A DNA stretch of 64,000 bases from positions 62,001-126,000 of the forward strand of contig JADJNS010000023.1 in assembly GCA_016714225.1 (NCBI GenBank), read 5' to 3'. The notes under the pieces were generated by a model. The model had not been told where the DNA came from and ran no database searches. It saw nothing but the letters and a program-made list of their open reading frames with translations. The first letter of the stretch is position 1. Each line of letters opens with the position of its first letter. This DNA comes from Archangiaceae bacterium. GTDB taxonomy: Bacteria; Myxococcota; Myxococcia; Myxococcales; Myxococcaceae. Both the position numbers and the translations under genes were made by a program. This document shows, in pieces, positions 27,651-37,330 of this stretch.

Positions 27651-28875
27651 TCAGGGCGAGCGGCCGGCGATTCTCCGCTCGAGGAACTGCAGCAGCTCTT
27701 GCCCGGTGACCTCTCTTCGGCAGGCGCGCGTCAGCGCGGTGGCGGTGTCGGCGCCCTGCGCGAAGGCGCCGAGCGCGGTGGCGATGGCGTCGTCACCGCC
27801 CAGCTCGCGCATCAGCTCGACCATCGCGTAGCTCTGGGCGTAGGCCAGCTCGGCGTCGTTGCCGTCGAACACCTGGAAGCTGCCGTCGAGCGAGGTGAAG
27901 GGCAGCCAGGTGTGGTTCTTCACCATCAGCGACCAGGTGCGGGTGCGCTCGCTCTGCTTCGCGAACGACTGCGCCACGCCCTCGTGAAACCACTTCGGCG
28001 CGGTCGGCGCGCTGGGCGTGAGCTGCGCGTGCAGGGTCTCGTGCCGCACCGTGCGCAGGTCGACGCCGTCGTTGCCCGCCACCACCCGCAAGGGTGCCGT
28101 CGTACACCGCGGCCGACCAGGCGGCGGCGCAGGTGACCGCCAGCAGCTCGGAGCGGCTGGGGTACACCACCACGGTGAGGCGGGGGCGGCGCGGCTTGCC
28201 GATGAGCCTCGCCGCGTCGTCGAGCGCCCGGTCGACCTCGAGCGCGAGGTCGTGCACCTGCCCGTTGTCGAGCGCCGCGGCCGGCCACAGCAACGTCACG
28301 CCGCCGCGCTGCTCGCGCCGGTAGTCCTGCTGAATGTCGCGGGCCACCTCGAGCCGGGCGCGCAGCCGCGACAGGCTGGGCACCGACTGCACCGCGAGGA
28401 ACACCGTCAGCCCCTCGATGGCCTCGTCGAGCGAGGCCGACTCGCGGGTGAGGCGCGCGATGGCCCAGCCCAGCGCCGGGTCGCGCGGCAACAGCCGGCG
28501 GGCGCGGCGCACCGCGGCCAGCTCGCCCTCGAAGTCGTTCTGGGTGCGCGCCTCGAGCGCGGCCTGCACCTCGGTGTGCGCGGGGTCGCTGGGCTCGAGG
28601 GTCTGCAGCAGGTTCGAGAGCGTGGCCCTGGTGGTGAACGACTCGGCCTCGCCATCGGAGCAGAAGCCGGCCTGAAACGTCACCCCAGGGAGCGGCGCCG
28701 GCTCGGCGGCGGGCTCGGTCTTGGGCATCGGCTCGACGACCGGCGTCACCGCCACCTGCACCGGCGCGGGAGCCCCCGTTGCCGCCACCTTCGCCGGCGA
28801 CGCGTCGCGCGCGAAGAGGTACGCGGCGAGCGCCACGCCGAGCGCGAGCGACCAGAAGGTGAGCTGCTTCCGCAT
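27651..28875 (-). pseudogene. Frameshifted gluzincin-type metallopeptidase
   Basis: A signal-anchored protein (MRKQLTFWSLALGVALAAYLFA at 28875) with helical repeats, followed by a peptidase-MA-like domain. The frame is intact down to about 28090 (VYDGTL), where one extra base, a second T of a TT pair, shifts it. In the next frame the expected sequence resumes immediately: RVVAGNDGVDLRTVRHETLHAQL, containing the HETLH zinc motif, and the downstream Glu in WFHEGVAQSF. Removing one base restores about 407 residues. This is either a recent pseudogene or a sequencing error. Both halves keep typical codon usage, which favours error or a very recent mutation. Confidence 0.8.
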
Positions 28876-29086
28876 GGCGGTGGAATAGCAAACACCGGCC
28901 GGCCGGCGTTGCTTCCCCCGGTCAGACCCGGCGGCCTGTTCCGTCTTCCGGTTTCGAGTGACGCCTTCGGCTCCCCAACGGTACGGCGCTGCCGCCGGGG
29001 TGATGGCCGACTGCCGGGCTGTTCGGCCTCGCGCAGAGAAAGTCACTGCCCTCGCGGGGCCCCGGCCTCGCGGGGGCTGTTTTTTT

Positions 29087-30178
29087 CTAGGGCCCTTTGA
29101 GCTCGAGACGGAACACCGCGCCGCCGCCCTCGCGGTCGCGCACCTCGACCGAGCCGCCGTGCGCCTTCGCCACCAGGGCCACCAGGTACAAGCCGAGCCC
29201 GTGGCCGCGCCGCGCCTTGTGCTTCATCATCTCGACCGAGCCGTACTTCTGGAACAGGCCGGGCTTGAGCGCGTCGGGCACGCCGGCGCCGCGGTCGGCG
29301 ATCTCCATCACCGCGCCGTGGTCGCGAGCGGTGACGGTGATGTCGATGGAGCCGCGGGTGTGCGCCACGGCGTTGCTGAGCAGGTTCTCGACCGCGCGCT
29401 GCACCAGCTTGCGGTCGACCGCGAGCTTCACCTCGCCCTCGGCGCGCACCGAGATGGCCACCTTGGCGCGCTCGGCCTCGGGCGCCAGGGTCGACACCGC
29501 GAGGCGGGCCAGCTCGTCGAGCGGCACCGCCTCGCGCTGCAGGGCCAGGGCGCCGTCTTCGAGCATGCGCATGCGCAGCAGGTCGCCGGTGAGCTCCATC
29601 ACCCGCTCGGTCGACATCAGGCCCAGCTCCACCAGCCGCGCGTCGGCCTCGTCGAGCGAGGTGGTCTGCTGAATCAGCTGCAGCGCGCCGAGCACGCCCA
29701 CCAGCGGGTTGCGCAGGTCGTGCACCATCAGCGAGACCAGCTCGTCGCGCAGACCGGCGAGGCGCTCGAGCTCGCCCACCTGCTGGTGAATCAGCTGGTC
29801 CTTGGCACGCAGGTCGAGCAGGTGGCGCACCCGCAGCTGCAGCTCGACCGCGTCGATGGGCTTCGAGAGGTAGTCGTCGGCGCCGGCGTCGAGGCCGCGG
29901 TTGCGGCTGTCCTGGTCGTCGAGCGCGGTGAGCAGCACCACCGGCAAGAAGGTGTCTCGCGGCTGGGCCTTGATGCGGCGGCAGGTCTCGAGGCCGGTCA
30001 TGCCCGGCATCATCACGTCCATCAGCACCAGGTCGACCTGCTGGGTGGCGATGGCCTCGAGGGCGGCGGGGCCCGAGTCGGCCTCGAGCACCTCGTAGTG
30101 CTCGCGCAGGCGCAGCTTCGAGAGTCGCCTCACGTCGTCGTCGTCGTCGACCACCAACACCCGCGCGCGCTGGCTCAA
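29087..30178 (-). CDS. Receiver-histidine kinase hybrid
   Basis: A 363-residue soluble signalling protein. The N-terminal receiver has acidic residues 11-15, phosphoacceptor Asp 54 (LMDVMMPGMTG), Thr 84 and Lys 106. Then come a HisKA dimerisation helix with His 153 (VHDLRNPL) and an HATPase domain with an N box (ENLLSNAVAHT) and G boxes (DRGAGVPD, GHGLGLYL). It has no membrane segment or sensor domain. It probably acts within a phosphorelay controlled by another kinase. It is not operonic with clear partners; the next gene is 20 bases upstream. Confidence 0.92.
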   Translation of the reverse strand: MSQRARVLVVDDDDDVRRLSKLRLREHYEVLEADSGPAALEAIATQQVDLVLMDVMMPGMTGLETCRRIKAQPRDTFLPVVLLTALDDQDSRNRGLDAGADDYLSKPIDAVELQLRVRHLLDLRAKDQLIHQQVGELERLAGLRDELVSLMVHDLRNPLVGVLGALQLIQQTTSLDEADARLVELGLMSTERVMELTGDLLRMRMLEDGALALQREAVPLDELARLAVSTLAPEAERAKVAISVRAEGEVKLAVDRKLVQRAVENLLSNAVAHTRGSIDITVTARDHGAVMEIADRGAGVPDALKPGLFQKYGSVEMMKHKARRGHGLGLYLVALVAKAHGGSVEVRDREGGGAVFRLELKGP

Positions 30179-30199
30179 GACACCGACGGTTCTAGCAGA

Positions 30200-31906
30200 T
30201 CACGGGCAGCACCACGCGGCGGCGCTGCTGCCGTACACGTACTGCGTCGAGCCGACGAAGTGGCACAGCGGCTCCCGGGCAGTGTCCCAGCTGGCAGAGG
30301 TGCCCAGGCGCAGGTGGCGCTGAACCAGCTCGGTGCAGGCCGAGCACGCCGCGGCGCGCGCCTCGCTGTCGAGCGTGGGGTCGGCGGCGTGGGTCTTCAG
30401 TGACCCGAGCGCCGCCACGTCGGTGACGGCGCACCACTCGGCGGCGTGCGCCTGGTGAAACGCGCGCGCCAGGGTCGCCGCGCGCGCCGGGCCGTCGGGT
30501 CGCCACGGCAGCGCCGGGTCTTCGTACGACGCCGCGACGAGCGGGTACTGGCCGTTGGGGGAAATGCCCATGAAGTCGCCCATCGCTCCGTCGGCGAGCG
30601 TGGTGGCGGTGGGGTGGTCTTTCGCCTCGATGCGGGCGAGCGTGGTGACCCGCATCAGCGACATGCGGAACTCGTTCTTGGTCTTCTTCGCCACCGGCAC
30701 CTTGCCGGTGGCGCGCGCGACCTGGGGAATCATCCACGAGGCGAAGCGGGCGTCGACCGGCAGGTCGGCCTGCACCCCGAGCACCTTGAGGTGAATGGCC
30801 ATGCCGCGCACCATCGCCTGGTTGGTGGCGCGCTGGCCGAAGCAGACCTCGCCGGTGGGGTCGACCGAGGCGAGCCCCGGCTGCGGGCTCGCCGGGCCGT
30901 GCGCCATGCCGGTCGATTGGTACACCGCCAGCACACCCGAGGTGGCGCAGTCGTAGAAGCGCTGCGACTGCAGCGGCGTCATCTGACCGAGGTAGTCGTC
31001 ACCGACTGCGGGAGAGAGGGTGCCGTCGTGGTCGACGAAGCGCACGTCGGGCCATGGCGCGCACATCGCGTCGTTCACGTCGTAGCTGGTCCAGTTGGGC
31101 AGCTGCTGCAGCACCCCTCGCGCGCCGTGAATGAAGCCCGAGACGAGCGCGACCAGCACCGCGCGGTCGCGCTTCTCGTCGGTGCTCGCGCCGGGGAACT
31201 CAGAGAGGTTCGCCGAGCCCCAGCGCTGCCACATGTGGCCCATGCTCCAGGCGTCTTGCAGGAAGTGGTGGCCCACCGCCTCGAGGGTGAGCGCCTCGAG
31301 CTCGCACGCCTTCTCGTACGCGGCGAAGCGGCCGCCGCTGCCGGCCAGCGCGTCGCTGAACGCCTTGCACTCGGCGGCGCGCACCAGCGCCCTGGCGTGG
31401 TAGCGCGCGTAGAAGCCCTGCGCCTGCGGAGCGAAGTGGTTCGAGTTCACCGGCCCCATGTGGCTGGCGAAGTCGTGGCACAGGGTGGGGTCGGTGCCGT
31501 CGAGCAGCGGGCACTGCTCGTTGCCGCTCGCCCAGTCCCACAGGGCGTAGGAGAAGTCGGGCAGCTGCGCGAGCTCGGCGATGGTGAAGGTGCGCTGCCG
31601 CTTGCGGGTCGCGCTCTCGAACGGGGCCGGAGCGAGGGTCGGCGCCAGCGCCGCGCCGACCTGCACCGACGCCGACGCGGTGTAGACGTCGAGGGTGATG
31701 GCGTTGGCCACCGCCGCGGGCAGCCCGGCCTTGAGGCGGGTGAGGTCCCACAGCTGGCGGTGCTCGTCGAGCGGGCCGAGCCAGCGGTTGCGGGCGGTGT
31801 TGGGGCCGGCGGCCGGAGCGCACGGGCGGCCCTGGGCGTCGATGCACACCGACTCCCACGCGAGCGCGGGGCTCGCGGTGAGGAGCAGCAGCGCGGCGGC
31901 CCTCAT
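30200..31906 (-). CDS. Exported hydrolase-like protein, possible Zn-PLC/S1-P1 fold
   Basis: A 568-residue protein with signal MRAAALLLLTASPALAWES. A His/Asp-rich core at residues 140-225 includes HDFASH, NSNHFAP and AVGHHFLQDAWSMGH. The H-x-x-x-D-x-x-x-x-x-H spacing (His 214, Asp 218, His 224) resembles the metal-site helices of zinc-dependent phospholipase C and S1/P1 nucleases. The family call is tentative. It overlaps the small lipoprotein gene by 4 bases (ATGA), and the two likely act together in the envelope. Several Cys suggest disulfides. Confidence 0.55.
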   Translation of the reverse strand: MRAAALLLLTASPALAWESVCIDAQGRPCAPAAGPNTARNRWLGPLDEHRQLWDLTRLKAGLPAAVANAITLDVYTASASVQVGAALAPTLAPAPFESATRKRQRTFTIAELAQLPDFSYALWDWASGNEQCPLLDGTDPTLCHDFASHMGPVNSNHFAPQAQGFYARYHARALVRAAECKAFSDALAGSGGRFAAYEKACELEALTLEAVGHHFLQDAWSMGHMWQRWGSANLSEFPGASTDEKRDRAVLVALVSGFIHGARGVLQQLPNWTSYDVNDAMCAPWPDVRFVDHDGTLSPAVGDDYLGQMTPLQSQRFYDCATSGVLAVYQSTGMAHGPASPQPGLASVDPTGEVCFGQRATNQAMVRGMAIHLKVLGVQADLPVDARFASWMIPQVARATGKVPVAKKTKNEFRMSLMRVTTLARIEAKDHPTATTLADGAMGDFMGISPNGQYPLVAASYEDPALPWRPDGPARAATLARAFHQAHAAEWCAVTDVAALGSLKTHAADPTLDSEARAAACSACTELVQRHLRLGTSASWDTAREPLCHFVGSTQYVYGSSAAAWCCP

Positions 31907-32367
31907 GGGGTCTCCAGCGCGGCGCGCACGCCGGGAAAGCAGTCGGGCTCGCGAAACAGCACCTTCTCGAGCGCGGCGGCAGGAGGTTTCCCGGCGCTCA
32001 GCTCGGCCTCGTAGGCGGTCTGACACGCGGCGGGGCAGCAGGGCGCCTCGCTCCACGGGGTGTCGGTGGTGCATTTGCGCAGGCGCTCGAAGCACTGGCT
32101 CAGCGTGGCGCTGCCGGGCGCGTAGCAATACGAGAGCAGGTCGGCGCACTCGGCGAGCGCGCTGAGCGGGTCTTTGACCGTGGGGTCGAGCTCGAGCTTG
32201 GCGTTGCCCACGTCGGCGAGCAGCTTCACCGCGCCGGTGCCGAGCAGCGTGGTGTTGATGGGCGGAGGCGCGCCCGAGCCGCCGCCGGTGCCGCCGTCGC
32301 CGCCGGCGCCCGGGCCCAACGTGAGCTGACACCCACCCAGCAGCATCACCACCATCAGTCGGTTCAT
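31903..32367 (-). CDS. Small Cys-rich lipoprotein
   Basis: A 154-residue lipoprotein (MNRLMVVMLLGGC, lipidated Cys 13) with a short Gly-rich linker. Its helical domain has about eight Cys (for example CADLLSYC, CFERLRKC, CCPAAC). No family was recognised. It is the first gene of a two-gene unit with the putative metal-dependent hydrolase, coupled by ATGA. It might chaperone or anchor the hydrolase. The start is chosen for the lipobox; longer readings add only Arg-rich sequence. Confidence 0.72.
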   Translation of the reverse strand: MNRLMVVMLLGGCQLTLGPGAGGDGGTGGGSGAPPPINTTLLGTGAVKLLADVGNAKLELDPTVKDPLSALAECADLLSYCYAPGSATLSQCFERLRKCTTDTPWSEAPCCPAACQTAYEAELSAGKPPAAALEKVLFREPDCFPGVRAALETP

Positions 32368-32543
32368 GGGTCGCGGCACCGTTTGCAGCGCGAGTGCCGC
32401 CGCAAGCGTCTCACGCGGCGCGGGGTTGGCCAAGCCGCGGTGCGCGCGCGCCTGCGCAGGCCCGACAGCGAGGTCGCGGAAGGTAGGCCGACGCGCACCT
32501 GCCGAAAACTTGCCGCGCTTCAGGCCCGTGACAGCCTGTAGCG

Positions 32544-32873
32544 ATGACGACCCGACGCGAGACCCTTCGTCGCAGCTACCGTCTCCCGCTGTCACTCGGC
32601 CGCAAGGTGCCCGCACTGACCGCCGATGTCTCTCGCGGAGGCTTCAGCGCCGAGCTGACCCAGGTCTTCCTGCCGGGCAGCACCATCGACGGCTACTTCC
32701 TGGTCGACAACGAAGAAGTCTCATTCAAGGGCCAGGTGGTCTGGGCGCAGGCGGGCAACCCCATGCTCTCGCTCTCGAGCCGCATCGGGGTGCAGTTCGA
32801 GGCCACGCCCGAAGGCTTGAAGAAGCTCTTCACCCGGCTCGACGCGCGCCCGCGCAAGCTCAAGGCGCGCTGA
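32544..32873 (+). CDS. PilZ domain protein
   Basis: A 109-residue single-domain PilZ protein, a probable cyclic di-GMP receptor. The motif R-x-x-x-R (RRSYR, residues 9-13) near the N-terminus and D-x-S-x-x-G (ADVSRGG) are present. The terminal strand GVQF also fits the family. Such stand-alone proteins bind c-di-GMP and modulate motility, exopolysaccharide or transcription. It diverges from the small lipoprotein gene and precedes the membrane-anchored beta-propeller-like gene by 31 bases. Confidence 0.85.
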   Translation: MTTRRETLRRSYRLPLSLGRKVPALTADVSRGGFSAELTQVFLPGSTIDGYFLVDNEEVSFKGQVVWAQAGNPMLSLSSRIGVQFEATPEGLKKLFTRLDARPRKLKAR

Positions 32874-32904
32874 CGCGATGGGGCCGGCTAAGGTCTGAAG
32901 CGCC

Positions 32905-33756
32905 TTGCGCTTCAGATTCGGCAGGTCGGTTGCGCCACCGCGGTTGACGCTGCTCATCACCCTCGCGGTGGCGGGCTCGCTGGGCGCCGTGCTCTACGGC
33001 GTCAGCTCGAGCCTGCCCTTCCTCGCGTCTTCCGCCACCAGCGACTACAGCTTCGCGGCGCTCAACAGCTGCGCGCAGCGCGCGGTGCCGCAGCGCACCG
33101 GCTTCGCGATTTCTCCCGACGGCCGGCAGCTGGCGGTGTTCTCGGGCGCCCAGCTCACCCGGTGCACGTTGGGTGACGACGGCGGCGCCGAGCCCGAGGC
33201 GCTCGACGTGGGCGCGGTCACCACCGCGGCGTTCGACCTCGACGGCGGCCTGTGGCACGCGCAGGCGCAAGGCGGCGTGTGGCGGGGCGACGCCGGCTTC
33301 CCCGACCTGCAGCCGGTGGCGCTCGCCGGCACCGCGCACGGAGTGGTGGCGCTCGAGCCGAACGGGCGGGTGCTGGCGCTGGCTCCGCCGCGAGACATCG
33401 TGGCGGTCGCCGAGCTGCCCAAGCCGGTCGACGGCGTGCCGCAGCTCATCGTCTCGTCGGACGGCGAGCGGGTGGCGCTGCCGGTGAGCGGCGGCGTGTT
33501 CGTCTGGGACACCGCGACGCTCAAGGCCGTGCGCGCCGAAGCGCCGTGCACCGTGGAGGCGGCGTGGTGGCGCAAGAGCGGGCACCGGCTGCTGCTCCAG
33601 TGCGCTCCCGACTTCGCGCTCGAGTGGGACACCGAGACCGGGGCGCAGACCGCCGCGCCGCAGCGCAAGAGCCGCAGCCGCTCGGTGCTGGTGCCCGGCC
33701 TCGACGTGTACGTGAGCAGCTGCGAGCAGCTGCCCTGCACCGCCGCGCCGCCGTGA
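32905..33756 (+). CDS. Membrane-anchored beta-propeller-like protein
   Basis: A 283-residue protein starting at TTG with one N-terminal transmembrane helix (about 14-34). The remainder is a periplasmic all-beta domain with WD/PQQ-like repeats such as GFAISPDGRQLAVFSG, AFDLDGGLWHAQ and IVSSDGERVALPVSGG. These suggest a short propeller of about five blades. Several Cys may form disulfides. No exact family was recognised. It follows the PilZ gene closely and is likely cotranscribed with it. Confidence 0.65.
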   Translation: MRFRFGRSVAPPRLTLLITLAVAGSLGAVLYGVSSSLPFLASSATSDYSFAALNSCAQRAVPQRTGFAISPDGRQLAVFSGAQLTRCTLGDDGGAEPEALDVGAVTTAAFDLDGGLWHAQAQGGVWRGDAGFPDLQPVALAGTAHGVVALEPNGRVLALAPPRDIVAVAELPKPVDGVPQLIVSSDGERVALPVSGGVFVWDTATLKAVRAEAPCTVEAAWWRKSGHRLLLQCAPDFALEWDTETGAQTAAPQRKSRSRSVLVPGLDVYVSSCEQLPCTAAPP

Positions 33757-34190
33757 GAGGCGCCCACCGACTGGCACCAACTCGCGCTCACACCTGGTGG
33801 AGCATCGATGCTCTCTTTCACCCGGTTTGGCGCCCCCGCGCGGCGTAAGGGCGCGAGAGCTGGCGTTGGCATTCGCGGTGCTTCGTCGCTCACCCGACGC
33901 AGCACTTCGAACATGCCCACTTTGCTTCACAGCTTGATTCACAGCTCTCGAGTTTTCCGTGCCGGCGCGGGCGAGCGGTTCACCGCAGCGAGGCGTTACC
34001 CCCCATGGCGGGCTGGGCCAGTGGAGGGGGCGACCTCGGTGGGAGCGAAAGTTCGTACCGCGTTCGGCGCGGTTTCATTTGCTCGGTAGGTGCGCCCTCC
34101 CCTGGCGCATCTGCATGAGCCCGTCCGCTGCGCGCCCGAAACGAGGCGGGCGCGCGGTGGACGCGTATTTTCCGCAGTCGAACGAGGCCC
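33757..34190. other. Convergent intergenic region, no gene found
   Basis: About 434 bases between the ends of the propeller-like gene (+) and the SMP-30 gene (-). No frame has the codon bias seen in the neighbours, and no tRNA or repeat array was found. It is G-rich around 34000-34070. It could hold a small RNA or decayed gene, but nothing supports a specific call. Confidence 0.5.
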
Positions 34191-35246
34191 TCAGTACGGC
34201 CCGGTCACGTTGAGCCGCACCTTGAACAGCTGGTCCTGCGCGGTGATGTAGAGGGTGCGGCGGTCGGGGTCGCCGAACGCGCAGTTCGCCGGCGTGCGCC
34301 CGACCGCGATGCGGCCCACGTAGCCTGCGTCGGGCCGCCACACCTTCACGCCCACCGAGGTCGACACGTAGAGAAAGCCGTTGTCGTCGGTGGTGATGCC
34401 GTCGCCGCCACTGCCGCCGGGCGCACCTTGCGTGGTGCTCACGAACTGCACCCCGTTCACCGGAGCGCCGTCGCTCATCACCTCGTAGCGCCGCACCACG
34501 CTGGCCTGCGAGTCGGCCACGTAGAGCAGCCGCTCGTCGGGAGACAGCGCGACGCCGTTGGGCTGACCGCTGGCGGTGGCGTAGAAGCGGCTCAGCTCGC
34601 CGCTCGGCGCGACGCGGTACACGCCGCGGGTGCCGACGGTGCCGGTGCCGCCGTAGGTGGGGTCGGAGAAGTAGATGGTGCCGTCGCTGCGCACCACCAC
34701 GTCGTTGGGCGAGTTGAGCGTACCGCCGTCGAAGGCGGCCGCCACGATGCTGCTGCCGCCGTCGGGGCGGGTGCGCGTCACGCGCCCGGCGTGCTCGCAG
34801 ATGATGAGGTCACCGTTGGGCGCGAGCGCGATGCCGTTCGACGTGTTGCTCATCGCGCGAAACACGCTGAACCCCGCGGGGGGCGTGTGCTCGTAGATGC
34901 GCGAGGCGGTGACGTCAGAGAACAAGAGCGCGCCCCGCGCCGGCACCCACTGCGGGCCTTCGAGGAACACGAAGCCGCCGTCGATGGGCACTGCGGGCCC
35001 CGCGTCGACCAGGTCGACCTCGACGCTCGAGCCTCCGGCAGCTCCACCCGCCGCGCCTCCGGCAGCTCCACCGGCCGCGCCGCCTGCGGTGCCCCCGGCA
35101 GATCCGCCGCCCGCCGTCGCGCCGCCAGCGGCGCCCCCGGCAGCGCCGCCCCCCGCAGTGCCGCCGCCGGCGGTGCCTGCGTCCTCCACCAGCGGCGGCG
35201 CGCTGCACGCCACCAGCAGCAACAGCCCCAGACTCTTCGAGCGCAT
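34191..35246 (-). CDS. SMP-30/gluconolactonase-like lipoprotein
   Basis: A 351-residue lipoprotein (LLLVAC, Cys 14) with a Gly/Ala/Thr repeat linker (about residues 22-75). A six-bladed SMP-30-type propeller follows. Conserved metal-site positions are visible: Glu in LEGPQW, Asn in NSPNDVVV, and Asp in LLYVADS. The family hydrolyses lactones or organophosphates using Ca or Zn; the substrate here is unknown. It diverges from the lone receiver gene over 113 bases. Confidence 0.87.
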   Translation of the reverse strand: MRSKSLGLLLLVACSAPPLVEDAGTAGGGTAGGGAAGGAAGGATAGGGSAGGTAGGAAGGAAGGAAGGAAGGSSVEVDLVDAGPAVPIDGGFVFLEGPQWVPARGALLFSDVTASRIYEHTPPAGFSVFRAMSNTSNGIALAPNGDLIICEHAGRVTRTRPDGGSSIVAAAFDGGTLNSPNDVVVRSDGTIYFSDPTYGGTGTVGTRGVYRVAPSGELSRFYATASGQPNGVALSPDERLLYVADSQASVVRRYEVMSDGAPVNGVQFVSTTQGAPGGSGGDGITTDDNGFLYVSTSVGVKVWRPDAGYVGRIAVGRTPANCAFGDPDRRTLYITAQDQLFKVRLNVTGPY

Positions 35247-35359
35247 GCGCGGACACTAACCCGTGACGCCGCTCCCAACCGGTAACACCGCAACGCGCCG
35301 CGGTCGCACCGAAGCGTGCGTGCTAATCACAATGCTCTAGCAACCTGGAGAAACATCAA

Positions 35360-35740
35360 ATGACTGCCCGCTGCGCCCCGTTGAAGGTCGTCGTCGTCGA
35401 AGACAACACCGACATTCGCGAGATGCTCGAGGAGCTGCTGATTGAAGAGGGCCACTCCGTTTCCTCCGCGCCTGAAGGAACCGGCGGAGCGAAGCTGATC
35501 ATCCACTCGGTGCCCGACCTCGCGCTGGTCGACATCGGCCTGCCGGGCCTCGACGGGTACCAGGTGGCCGAAGCGGTGCGCAAAGAGATCGGCTCGAAGG
35601 TGAAGATGGTCGCGCTCTCGGGCTATGGCCAGCCGGAAGACAAGGCCCGCGCGCTGCGCGCCGGCTTCGACGCGCACCTCACCAAGCCGGTCGACCTCGA
35701 CAGCCTGCACGAAGTGATGGCGCGCTCCGTCGCCGCCTGA
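35360..35740 (+). CDS. Single-domain response regulator
   Basis: A 126-residue receiver with no output domain. Acidic residues lie at the VVVEDN strand end, with phosphoacceptor Asp 58 (LVDIGLPG), Ser 87 and Lys 109. The start follows a GGAGAA ribosome site. Such CheY-like proteins act by protein contact or as phosphate shuttles. It ends 9 bases from the convergent aldehyde dehydrogenase stop. Its kinase is not obvious; the hybrid at 29087 is one candidate. Confidence 0.92.
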   Translation: MTARCAPLKVVVVEDNTDIREMLEELLIEEGHSVSSAPEGTGGAKLIIHSVPDLALVDIGLPGLDGYQVAEAVRKEIGSKVKMVALSGYGQPEDKARALRAGFDAHLTKPVDLDSLHEVMARSVAA

Positions 35741-35749
35741 ACAACGCTC

Positions 35750-37195
35750 TTAGGAGTGCCTGATCATGACGTGCTTGGTGATTTGGTAGTCGCCGACGGC
35801 TTCGGCCGAAAGGTCTTTTCCGAAGCCCGACTGCTTGAAGCCTCCGTGCGGTGTCTCGGAGGTGAGCGGCAGGTGATCGTTCACCCACACCGTGCCGAAC
35901 TCGAGCTGCTTGCTGAGCCGCATCGCGCGGCCGACGTCGTTCGTCCACAGGCTCGCGGCGAGCCCGTACGGCACGTCGTTGCCGAGCTTCAGCGCCTCGG
36001 CGTCGCCGTCGAACCCGCTCACCGTCACCACCGGGCCGAAGACTTCGCTCTGCACGATCTCGGATGATTGGGCGGCCTCGGAAATGACGGTGGGCTCGAA
36101 CCATGCGCCCTTGCTGGCGAGCGACTTCGGCACCGCGCCGCCGGTGAGCACCTTCGCGCCCGCCGCCTTCGCGCGCTCGATGAAGCCCGCCACGCGCTGC
36201 TGCTGCGCCTTGCTGATCAGCGGGCCCATCTCGACGCCGTCGTCGAACGGCTGGCCGACCTTCACCGCGCGCATCGCCTCGACCAGCGCCTCGGTGACGC
36301 GGGGCGCCTGCTTCTTCGAGACGTAGACGCGGGTGGCGGCCGTGCAGTCTTGCCCCGAGTTCATGGTCGCGGCCACCGCGGCCTTGGTGGCGACGAGTGC
36401 GGGGTCGGCGTCGTCGAAGATGATGAATGGCGCCTTGCCGCCGAGCTCGAGGTGCAGGCGCTTGAGGCCGTCTGCCGCGGTCTTCATCACCTTCTTGCCG
36501 GTGCCCGTCGAGCCGGTGAGGCTCACCATGCGGACCTTGCCGTGCTCGACCAGCGCCTGGCCCGTGTCGTTGCCGCCGGTGATGACGTTGAAGACGCCCG
36601 GCGGGATGCCGGCTTCGGCGCACAGCTCGGCGAGCATCAAGCTGGTGCGCGGAGTGGTCGGCGCGGGCTTCAGCACCACGGTGCAGCCGGCCGCGAGCGC
36701 CGGGCCGATCTTCCACACCGCCATCATCAGCGGGTAGTTCCACGGAGCGATCTGGCCGACGACGCCGACCGGCTCCCTCTGGAAGATGCTGGTATAGCCG
36801 CTCGCATATTCGCCCGCGCCGCTACCGTGGGTGTCGCGCGCCGCCGAGGCGAAGAAGCGCAGGTTGTCGACGGCGAACGGCAGGTCTCCTCCGAGGGAGA
36901 CGTACTTGTACGGCTTGCCGGTGTCCTCCGATTCAATGCGGGCGAAGGCTTCGGCTTTCGCTTCGAGGAGATCGGCGAGCCTCCACAGCGCCTTGCTGCG
37001 CGCCGCGGGAGGTAGGCGCGACCAGCGGCCGTCATAGAACGCGGCGTGCGCGGCTTCGACCGCGCGATCGACGTCGGCCCTCGAGGCTTCGGTGATCTCG
37101 GCGAGCGCCTCGCCCGTCGCCGGGTTCTCGAGCGCCGTCACTGCACCGCCCTGCCCCGTTGACCACTTTCCGTCGATCCACAGGAGGTGTCTCAT
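35750..37195 (-). CDS. Aldehyde dehydrogenase, gamma-aminobutyraldehyde type
   Basis: A 481-residue NAD(P)-dependent dehydrogenase. Catalytic residues are present: Asn 153 (APWNYPL), Lys 176, Glu 250 (LELGGKAPF) and Cys 284 (NSGQDCTAATRV). The QDCTA context around the nucleophile resembles gamma-aminobutyraldehyde dehydrogenases such as PatD/YdcW. Together with the divergent GABA aminotransferase and the APC permease it fits the putrescine to GABA to succinate route. The regulatory space is the 135 bases shared with the aminotransferase gene. Confidence 0.87.
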   Translation of the reverse strand: MRHLLWIDGKWSTGQGGAVTALENPATGEALAEITEASRADVDRAVEAAHAAFYDGRWSRLPPAARSKALWRLADLLEAKAEAFARIESEDTGKPYKYVSLGGDLPFAVDNLRFFASAARDTHGSGAGEYASGYTSIFQREPVGVVGQIAPWNYPLMMAVWKIGPALAAGCTVVLKPAPTTPRTSLMLAELCAEAGIPPGVFNVITGGNDTGQALVEHGKVRMVSLTGSTGTGKKVMKTAADGLKRLHLELGGKAPFIIFDDADPALVATKAAVAATMNSGQDCTAATRVYVSKKQAPRVTEALVEAMRAVKVGQPFDDGVEMGPLISKAQQQRVAGFIERAKAAGAKVLTGGAVPKSLASKGAWFEPTVISEAAQSSEIVQSEVFGPVVTVSGFDGDAEALKLGNDVPYGLAASLWTNDVGRAMRLSKQLEFGTVWVNDHLPLTSETPHGGFKQSGFGKDLSAEAVGDYQITKHVMIRHS

Positions 37196-37330
37196 GGTGG
37201 GCCCGGACGCTACTGCTTCTGCAAGAGCGCGTCGTCGGTTCTGGCACGCCGCCTCGGTCGCTCCTCGAACCGGATCAGGCTCCGGGCGCGGTCTACCCGA
37301 CGGTCGTTCGTTGAGCTAAGCGAGGCCGAC

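Noticed and set aside
29080..29086. A run of seven T on the plus strand after a weak GC hairpin
   Set aside because: Both neighbouring genes are on the minus strand, so no plus transcript would end here. The stem is only 5 bp.
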